A stretch of DNA of 64,000 bases from Apostichopus japonicus (taxonomy: Eukaryota > Echinodermata > Holothuroidea > Aspidochirotida > Stichopodidae): contig NC_092565.1 in assembly GCF_037975245.1 (NCBI RefSeq), forward strand, positions 16,335,499-16,399,498, in the 5' to 3' direction. The position numbers and the translations under genes are program-made. Positions within the stretch are counted from its first letter, which is position 1, and each line of letters starts with the position of its first letter. The notes below the pieces were generated by a model that was given only the letters and a program-made list of their open reading frames with translations, was not told where the DNA came from and ran no database searches. Shown here in pieces: positions 56,535 through 64,000 of the stretch.

Positions 56535-56718
56535 AATTCCTCCTGCGAGCAGGAAATCGCGAAGAAGCCTCATTGGCTTATCAAAGCCGCAAGCTGACCG
56601 AAGTCAATCCCTTACATTCATATTTAACGTCCATGATTTTGAATTGTCAATTGACAACAACTCTATAACTGGACGACATACATTAATCTTGGAGTGACTC
56701 GAACCGGGGACCTTATGA
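56535..56718 (-). mobile_element. tRNA-derived SINE (family S), copy 2, 5'-truncated
   Basis: On the minus strand it matches the copy at 48917-49166: the B-box CGGTTCGAGTCACTCC, then GATTAATGTATGTCGTCCAG, GGTCAGCTTGCGG and AAGCCAATGAGGC, ending CCTGCTCGCAGGAGG. The A-box half of the head is absent. It lies in intron 4 of the LRR gene, antisense to it. Confidence 0.88.
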
Positions 56719-56922
56719 GTCCCCGGTTATTTAATATAAATAATTAAAAAAATCGACAAAAGTTGTTGGTACTTGAATCCGACATTACGAATTTCATTTC
56801 GGACACTGTACGTATATATAACTATAGAAAAAGGGAATATAATATAATGAAACAGTTTGATACACCTGTGATTAAACCGTGTTTGTTATTTTAATTAATT
56901 ATTATTTCTTATTTCATTGCAG

Positions 56923-56991
56923 TTACATTGAATATAATCAACTCGAAGAAGTAAACAATTTCTTTATTCACTGCGATAATTTACAAACTGT
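56923..56991 (+). CDS. LRR protein gene, exon 5 (LRR 3)
   Basis: A 69-bp exon, phase 2 to 2 (TTTCATTGCAG acceptor, GTAAGTC donor). Encodes YIEYNQLEEVNNFFIHCDNL and QTV, a 23-residue repeat. Confidence 0.9.
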
Positions 56992-57150
56992 GTAAGTCAA
57001 AAGTGTATACCTAAACCTATATCTAACTTATAATTAATATAACCAACTCATGATTGGAGCAGGTAAGTCCATGTACTCTTCCCACGTGATCTGCCCATAT
57101 GATGTAACGTGTATCATTCTGTTGTTTCATCATAGTAGATCATCAAATTA

Positions 57151-57305
<155 letters not shown>

Positions 57306-57434
57306 AAATGTGAATATATGAGATATTGAAGAAAGTGTAACGTAGCGCAATATTTTAAGCCAGAAGGTTAGACTATTGCTACTTTTCCAAATAAATCCAT
57401 TATTATTCTGCTTTATTGTTTTTTGTCTCCTTAG

Positions 57435-57506
57435 ATCGCTGATCGGAAATAAAATAAGAAACATACCAGAACATGTCTTTCAAAGATGTTCCAATCTAAC
57501 AGTACT
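57435..57506 (+). CDS. LRR protein gene, exon 6 (LRR 4)
   Basis: A 72-bp exon, phase 2 to 2 (TGTCTCCTTAG acceptor, GTAAGTC donor). Encodes SLIGNKIRNIPEHVFQRCSN and LTVL, a textbook 24-residue LRR. Confidence 0.93.
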
Positions 57507-57833
57507 GTAAGTCCCATTCCACTACTTTTACAGCTAACCAAAGGCAACATTAAGAGAAAATAACATGACATGAGGAAACAGGAGAACTTGATATGAAAAA
57601 GCTTTAGATTTAGGCCCATTTGGTTAAAAGCGGCACAAGTGGGCGTCTTGCGGCCACAAACAGGTGATTTTAAATTATTCGTAATGTTTCCTTTTCTCAT
57701 GGTAGAATAAAAAAGGTGACGTATGATATCATTTATTTGAACATATACATTGTTAACTAATTTCGTGACGGGTGGTGCCAACGTGGATCGTTGCATGTTT
57801 GTACTTTCCTACACCCTTGTTCTACTTCCACAG

Positions 57834-57905
57834 AAATTTAGACGCAAATCACTTGTCACGACTTTGGAACTACAGTTTTGCCGGGCTTGACTCTTTAACA
57901 ACGTT
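57834..57905 (+). CDS. LRR protein gene, exon 7 (LRR 5)
   Basis: A 72-bp exon, phase 2 to 2 (CTACTTCCACAG acceptor, GTACGT donor). Encodes NLDANHLSRLWNYSFAGLDS and LTTL. It is the last exon before the Penelope-like insertion. Confidence 0.93.
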
Positions 57906-58063
57906 GTACGTACATGTGCTACTCAATAGAATATTGTTATCATCTTTTTTTTGGTACATACTTTCTAATAAAAGCATTCCGCTGGTGTACGAACATTTTA
58001 GTATCAAGCTTCATAAATTTTATACTGGTTTAAGCGTGTAATGTAAAAAAAGAAATATAATGT

Positions 58064-58099
<36 letters not shown>

Positions 58100-58101
<2 letters not shown>

Positions 58102-59441
58102 CCCACGAAGAAAGAATTGGCCGAATTAATGCAACTTATCTTGACCAACAATAATCTGGTATTTGGCAACAAACACTACCTCCAAATTCATGGCACCGCA
58201 ATGGGTACCAAAATGGCACCGTCTTTTGCCAACATCTTTATGGCAAACCTCGAGAAAGAATTTCTATCTCGACAAAACTTGAAACCACACACGTGGTTAC
58301 GTTACAATGACGATATCTTTATGATATGGACCCATGGTGAGGCAAATCTAAAACTCTTCATTGATGACATAAACTCGTTTCATCACACTATCAAATTCAC
58401 TGCTGATTTTTCTGGACATGGCGTTCACTTCCTGGACACCACTGTGACCCTACAAAATGGTTCACTCAAAACAGACTTGTTCAATAAACCCACGAACAAG
58501 CACAACTACCTCTTACCAAGCAGTTGCCATCCACGTCACTGTACCAGAAATATTCCGTACAGTCAAGCGTTGCGCATTCGACGCATTTGCTCCTCTGAAG
58601 TCAATTTTGATTCACGCACTATAAAGAACTGTCACAACACCTCCTAAACAGACAGTATTTTCGAGGTACTATTGAAAATGCCATCAAAAAGGCTAAAAGC
58701 GAACCCCGTACCGAAACATTGACGTACAAAACTCGTCAAACCAGTTCCAAAAGGGTACCATTGGTTACTGAATTCCACCTTGGTCTCCCACCACTGGCTC
58801 ATATTATTCAGAAGAATTTTCACCTACTTCAAGGCACCGAAAGCCTGAAATCAGTTTTCTCAGAATTACCTGTCATCGCTTTTAAAAGACCCAACAACCT
58901 ACGGGATATCTTAGTTCGGGCATCCTTTCGGGATGACACCCCATTAGGGGAAAGCAAAACAGAAACTACAGGATCATCGCCCTGTACACAAAATTGCAAA
59001 ACGTGCTTACTTGTCGATTCGACCGGGGCCTTTCAGAGCAACCAAACCAAACGCACGTTCCAAATTCGGCACAAAATTACTTGTCTATCCAAAAATGTCA
59101 TTTACCTCATCTACTGCAATATTTGTAACTTACAATACATTGGAGAGTCAAAAAACACTCTTAGAATGAGAATGACACAACATAGATCGGCGATCAAAAC
59201 AAAAAAGATCTACCAACCTGTTGCAAATCACTTCAATCTCCAAAATCATTCTATTGAGAATTTGCGTGTTATTGCCATTGACCAGAACGATTCTTGGACA
59301 GATAAATCTAGGAAAGCGAAAGAAAATTTCTGGGAACTAAACCTAAAGACCACAGCACCATCCGGTTTAAACATCAGAAACGATTTGCCGTCCCAGATAA
59401 ACCAAAACAATTACTTTACAATTACGACGGAATCGGGTTAA
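58100..59441 (+). pseudogene. Penelope-like RT and GIY-YIG endonuclease, one frameshift, N-terminus missing
   Basis: The first open piece (to 58647) has HGTAMGTKMAPSFANIFMAN and the catalytic LRYNDDIFMIW, the Penelope-type fingers/palm motifs, and later KPTNKHNYLLPSSCHP. The frame then shifts near 58620; the second piece (58719-59441, open from slightly upstream) has CTQNCKTC, a Cys cluster typical of the linker, then VIYLIYCNICNLQYIGESKN, the GIY-YIG core (degenerate LIY...YIG), R and QHR downstream, and KENFWELNL with the metal-binding Glu. The palm domain beginning is lost by 5' truncation. Codons are otherwise clean, suggesting a fairly young copy. Confidence 0.9.
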
Positions 59442-59581
59442 AATAATCCGACGCGGATTAAAATAATCCGAATTTCTAAAACTTCTGCTCAATTCAGCAG
59501 AAATCAGTAAGTCGCTTTGCCTTTACAACCATGCCGACATCTTCCCTATAAAATAGTTTCCTTGTCACTTTCGGTGATCAT

Positions 59582-59618
59582 GCACTAAAGAAGAGCTGGA
59601 TTTGCTCGAAAGCTCTGC
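59582..59618 (+). ncRNA. hammerhead-like motif in the Penelope 3' region
   Basis: CACTAAAGA, GAGC, loop TGGATTT, GCTC, GAAA, GCTCTGC. The layout (core box, 4-bp stem II, GAAA box) is that of a hammerhead ribozyme, which Penelope terminal repeats are known to carry. The core box reads CTAAAGA where an active one has CTGATGA, so this copy is probably inactive. Confidence 0.45.
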
Positions 59619-59737
59619 AAAAACCATACATTGGATGTTTTACTTCCAATCACTTACCTAATTCTATTATTGTATCTCATTCGAGATCCAGCCTTTCTCT
59701 AACTGCAGCATAGTTGTTTAACAGTTTTTCCGTTATT

Positions 59738-59923
<186 letters not shown>

Positions 59924-59976
59924 GCTATACTTCAATCTCAATTTCAAATACTAATTTTGACCTTCGCTCCCGACAG

Positions 59977-60054
59977 AAGTATGCAATGGAATGCTGGGCC
60001 TTACTTCCTTTCTGAGGAATCAATATCAAGAGTGTGTTCTACCCTTGAAAAATT
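59977..60054 (+). CDS. LRR protein gene, exon 8 (LRR 6)
   Basis: A 78-bp exon, phase 2 to 2 (TCGCTCCCGACAG acceptor, GTAAGTA donor). Encodes [20 protein letters not shown] and STLEKL, an irregular 26-residue repeat. Its phase matches exons 7 and 9. Confidence 0.82.
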
Positions 60055-62454
60055 GTAAGTATGTAGCTAGTATATAGCTTTCTCTGTAAATCTAACCGGT
60101 CGAGTAAAAAAACATCCCAATTACTGGTTTTATGGCATGGGTTTAAAGCCTCCGTTATTATGTTAACACGTCAGCTTAATTACAACAAGCAATTTAACTG
60201 GTACTCGTTAATATCAAAAATATTGAAAACAAATGTAAACAAGGTAAGAAATATATAAGAAAACTAACTTACCAAGTATTGATTCTCTTGCATCTAACTG
60301 TTATCAGCAGCCTTTCGTAGCTAATATCGCAGCCAATAGCGAAAGAGTTACAAATCGACTTTCTCGTTTTACTGTGCAGATGTAATTATATTAAAAAGAC
60401 GGTTTACACAAAACTGTTACTCAGAGATATCATGATGTCACAAACGATATGATTTCTTCATGATTCCAAATGACCTTTACAATAGTATAAATATACCTAC
60501 TGACAACTATCCCCCCTTACCCCAGTGCTGTCACGGACGTCCACGCAAACGCAATTTCCACTATTAAACCCGTACCCGTAGATAGTACAGGGGTTACGAT
60601 AGTAAAATAAAAACGGGTTGTCTGCAGAGGTAAGCTGGTTTACAATACAATACAAAATGTCAAGGTTAGCAAATACAATTGTGATAATGCTAAGTGATTG
60701 AACACCCTATGATAAATTCTATATAGCGAACGACGCCCCTCCATTATCACCCTCAATGCGCAAGTTGTATTCATCTCTGGCATATTTCCATTATTGGCAT
60801 TTTTCCGTTACTGGTATATTTCCATTCTGCATCTCTGTAGCTTCATAGATTTTATTATGAACTATGGCGTAACTGTCTTTTAATGTTGTCATATTAAGTT
60901 GGGGACAAAGTTTTTTTGGCAAACGTTTGGCAGACTATCAACTTTAAGCAGAGTATTACCTAGTGCATAAGTGCATAAGGTATAGCAAAGATTTACGTAA
61001 ATTAAAATATACCTAATGCCAACGTGCTATTATGTTTTTCACTTAGGTCGATCTCAAGTGACAGACTACCTTCAACTCTTCTACGAAATTGTACAGGGTT
61101 GATTGTTTTGTAAGTAAACACGACATCTGCCAGCTTTATTTTGATTGGTGATCTATCACCTGTATACCAAACGGTTAATGGCTGTGAAAGTCTCTCCATT
61201 GTCAAATGTAAACCTCCTTCAAGATCTTCCACCTTGAACATCATTTCATATCTTGGAATAACTCTTGGAACGGAACAAACCTGTGGGTATGAGACCATTT
61301 AAAGTAGATCCGCTGAAAGTAGAAGAGGTCAGTGAAAGGCAGAGATATATATTCTCTGATAACATCACGATTATCAGGTTTCCCGGCCACACATATACCT
61401 ATTAAGAAACTCACGTGTATTCACTTACAAGAAGTGAAACCAAAAATATATTAAATTTGGGGTAAACGCGTAAGTGGAAATTTTGAGTGTTAAACTCATT
61501 CGACTACAGTATGCTTTTTTTGTTACTACTCAGTATTTCTGTGTAAAAGGATACACATATTTGGATTAACTTACGTGTATTTGTGTGTTAAACATAGACG
61601 AAAAAAATTGTCGCAAAAATTAACCAGGTGTCGCGGCAGTCCTATACCTTGCATGGCCTTTTGATCTGGGTTAAAAGACATCTCAACGTCATCATACGAG
61701 CCGTGAAAATTTTGACGACCGTTTATGACGAAATATTGGTGCCAATTGTATTATTTGGATTTATTTTGAAAATGTGAGATCATAGCGTTATTATGGCTTT
61801 CGATTTTGTTTCTTTCTTCAATTGGACACATTACCACATTATATTCTCCACAATTAAGGTAATGTTTGCATATGCAGTTAAATCTTCTTTGGTTTAGTCA
61901 ATTATGTGAGTGTATCGAAACAATATCAATGATGAAGACTCTGTAATTTTGCAGGATATTGGTTGGATTCGCTCTCATATTGTATCAATACTAAAGTTGA
62001 AATGTGTAACTGCATATTACATGTTATTTGTAACGAAAAAAAGTCATACAAAAAGACTTAGTTCTGGTCCCAATGACGTCTGAAGGAGATGTGTAAAAGA
62101 TTTACATAGCATGAGTATAAAAGAAGAATCTACATGTCCTCCAGATATTAATTTTTGGTGGCACCCTTATATACATGAGTACTGGAATCCCTTTGCTACA
62201 AATTGAAAAAAAAGGTAGAAAGATAAACAAGATATGCCATGCACACAGAAACATGTGCAGTGTTTAGCTTACAAACGTATCCGTCAGATGAAGAAATAAA
62301 CAACAGAACCTAAATAATAAAAGCAATCAGGAGATTTGAATAGAAATGCAGGCTGCACGTACGACTTTACTCTCCAAAAATGAATGTTTAATTGATTCAC
62401 AATACCGATTTTCTTGATGTAAACTGAGCCATCTCTTCTTTTATTCGTACACAG
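60055..62454 (+). other. intron 8 of the LRR gene
   Basis: 2.4 kb, mostly AT-rich. It contains one minus-strand open frame of protein-like composition (61002-61298, listed separately). I found no further LRR-coding exon here. Confidence 0.6.
61002..61298 (-). CDS. unidentified protein-like open frame, antisense in intron 8
   Basis: 98 codons with balanced composition and alternating hydrophobic pattern: FKVEDLEGGLHLTMERLSQP, then SPIKIKLADVVFTYKTINP and SLSLEIDLSEKHNSTLALG. On the minus strand CATACCCACAG|GTTTG could be an acceptor and GCATTAG|GTATAT a donor, so it could be an internal exon. I do not recognise a family. It could be an exon of an antisense gene, a fragment of an inserted element, or chance. 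Confidence 0.3.
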   Translation of the reverse strand: MVSYPQVCSVPRVIPRYEMMFKVEDLEGGLHLTMERLSQPLTVWYTGDRSPIKIKLADVVFTYKTINPVQFRRRVEGSLSLEIDLSEKHNSTLALGIF

Positions 62455-62526
62455 TGACTTACAATATACCACCTTGTTTGAAATTCCGGAAAGTTTCTTT
62501 CACACAATTCAAGGAATTAGTACGAT
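62455..62526 (+). CDS. LRR protein gene, exon 9 (LRR 7)
   Basis: A 72-bp exon, phase 2 to 2 (TTCGTACACAG acceptor, GTAAGAT donor). Encodes DLQYTTLFEIPESFFHTIQG and ISTI, a 24-residue repeat. Confidence 0.87.
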
Positions 62527-62939
62527 GTAAGATATACTGCTGTTTCTTCTTTCATTGTTAAGAGATGTTTAGAAATTAGTAAGTTAACCGACAACCACTC
62601 CAATAACAAGAGTCAAACGAGGTAAAGCTGTTGTTACGGTATCAATTAACACAACAGTTTTACACATTGCAACCATCAAGATTAACTTTAAATGACTAGT
62701 TTCACTAGAATTGATTGACCTTTGGTTCCCATCATCTTCATGAAGTCTCATTTCACAGCACTACCGAAAACACCTTGTCGTATCAGTTATTTTAATCACT
62801 AACTTATTTTCCCATGACAATGACATTGACCATAGCCAATGTTTAAGTTACCGAATCATAGTGAGTCACTATCTGCGTTTTCGTTTCATAATTTGATGAA
62901 ATCATTCCTGTAAAGTCTGCCGTCTGTTCTGTTTTACAG

Positions 62940-63011
62940 ACATATGTCATCTATCAAGCTGAAGACGATACCAGAACGACTGTTTGAATCCACTTCAGTT
63001 AATAAGGTTTT
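62940..63011 (+). CDS. LRR protein gene, exon 10 (LRR 8)
   Basis: A 72-bp exon, phase 2 to 2 (CTGTTTTACAG acceptor, GTAAGTT donor). Encodes HMSSIKLKTIPERLFESTSV and NKVL. Confidence 0.9.
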
Positions 63012-63448
63012 GTAAGTTTCATGACTAAATAGGCCAAGTATCTCTTCTAAAATTTGCCTTTAACTAGAAAATATTTAAGCGATGAAACAAACGTACAGGA
63101 GAAAACCAATAATGCTTGGCCACAAAGGTACGGTAAATTTCGACAAGAACCTAGTCTTAAACTTATCTGTTGCGTATACGCCTGTGTGGATATACTTAAT
63201 AGGATTGGCATTGTTCTAATTAGCACAGATGACAGCCTTTGTTGCATCAAAGATCAGTCGGTTCATTAACGTCAAAAGTAGAGAAAATGGTTCCATTCAT
63301 TACACTGAAAATTTACCCAGATGATATTATCCAGTGAGAAAGATGGGAACTGTGTTGAGGTGTCACATGGGAGCGGCTGTTTAGGCTTGGTTTCGGAAAC
63401 TATTCCTAACTGCAACAATAAAATTTATTTGTGTCTTCAACATTTCAG
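63012..63448 (+). other. intron 10 of the LRR gene
   Basis: 437 bp between consensus splice sites. No feature recognised. Confidence 0.7.
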
Positions 63449-63601
63449 AGACATCGGAGACAACGATTTGGAAGAAATTCCTGCTAAATTGTTCACGATT
63501 AATCCGAAAGGTCACTATATGACAGCACTCTTTCTGTGTGGTAATAAGCTTAAAACTCTGCCGAGAGGACTGTTCGACAATGTTCATTATCTTCAAAATC
63601 T
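63449..63601 (+). CDS. LRR protein gene, exon 11 (LRR 9 and 10), gene continues
   Basis: A 153-bp exon, phase 2 to 2 (CAACATTTCAG acceptor, GTGAGTT donor). It encodes two repeats: DIGDNDLEEIPAKLFTINPK and ALFLCGNKLKTLPRGLFDNV ending LQNL. It is the only exon with two LRRs, as if an intron had been lost. A further exon in phase 2 must lie beyond the window; C-terminal cap and any transmembrane domain are not visible. Confidence 0.92.
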
Positions 63602-64000
63602 GTGAGTTCAAGAAATTAATTTTTCTTTCATAGAGAACGGAGGAAGTGTTAAAGATCCGGTCGTCATTGAAAATAAACCACAGCTGACATGCGGGCCTCA
63701 GTTTCTAATGACCATGTATACTGACTGCATCGCTAATACTCTTAACAATAAACTTCGAAATAATATAGAAACACTTACCAACGTTATAAACTCGCAAATG
63801 GACTCGTCATATTGAAATATGTTTAAGGTAGACTATAGTTTGTGATAAGGCGGGTTTTTCTGTGTTCATGTTACATATTCTGTAATTTTGTACCAGTTAG
63901 GTGCGTCCCTTTCAATAGGATCCAAATTAGACTATACATTAAAATTTTTGTTTATAAAATGGCAGCTAACAATTGAGGTTATCATTAACGATATTGTGAA
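63602..64000 (+). other. start of intron 11 of the LRR gene
   Basis: Non-coding to the edge of the window. No acceptor with a following LRR-coding exon is seen. Confidence 0.6.

Overview
The window is animal nuclear DNA. It is AT-rich, its genes are split by introns with GT-AG boundaries, and long non-coding stretches are full of transposable-element remains, microsatellites and G/C homopolymer runs. The mix of DIRS-type, Penelope-type, hAT and tRNA-SINE elements with rhotekin-like, TMEM45-like and LRR-receptor-like genes fits a marine invertebrate deuterostome, perhaps an echinoderm. That placement is inference; nothing in the window proves the species.

Three host genes are supported, all on the + strand. 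(1) 180-3100 holds the last three exons of a rhotekin-like gene: the end of a PH domain plus a Ser/Pro/Arg-rich tail. (2) 29192-30058 is a complete intronless coding sequence for a TMEM45-family seven-pass membrane protein, with a 5' UTR splice acceptor just upstream. (3) From 49391 (TATA box) to beyond the right edge is a secreted or receptor-type leucine-rich-repeat gene: a signal-peptide exon, an LRRNT exon, then nine exons carrying about ten LRRs. Every intron from the second onward is phase 2 and almost every exon holds one repeat, a layout known from LGR-type receptors. Its 3' end lies outside the window.

Mobile DNA explains most of the rest. From left to right: a MITE family with two copies (4801-5135, 20115-20351); a pair of hAT-type MITEs, each with a perfect 8-bp target duplication (7809-8177, 8953-9327); a tRNA-like SINE head (9845-9934); a 1.9-kb hAT-type element with a perfect 8-bp duplication and a nested LINE tail (15634-17531); a 1.7-kb block of repeats dense in AGGTCA half-sites (22120-23810); a DNA transposon carrying a frameshifted THAP domain (24251-25576); a 1.1-kb terminal-inverted-repeat element with subterminal repeats (27703-28816); and a nearly complete but frameshifted DIRS1-type tyrosine-recombinase retrotransposon (44027-48528) whose inverted terminal repeats and internal complementary region can be read directly.

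The first intron of the LRR gene is a nest of insertions: a degenerate LINE on the minus strand (about 49812-53000) containing a 63-bp hairpin minisatellite and a hAT MITE, followed by a TA-flanked foldback MITE and another hAT MITE 63 bp before exon 2. A later intron carries a 5'-truncated Penelope-like element with reverse transcriptase, a GIY-YIG domain and a hammerhead-like motif, sitting between two (TA)n tracts. A tRNA-derived SINE family has one copy just upstream of the LRR gene, inside a satellite array, and a second copy in intron 4.
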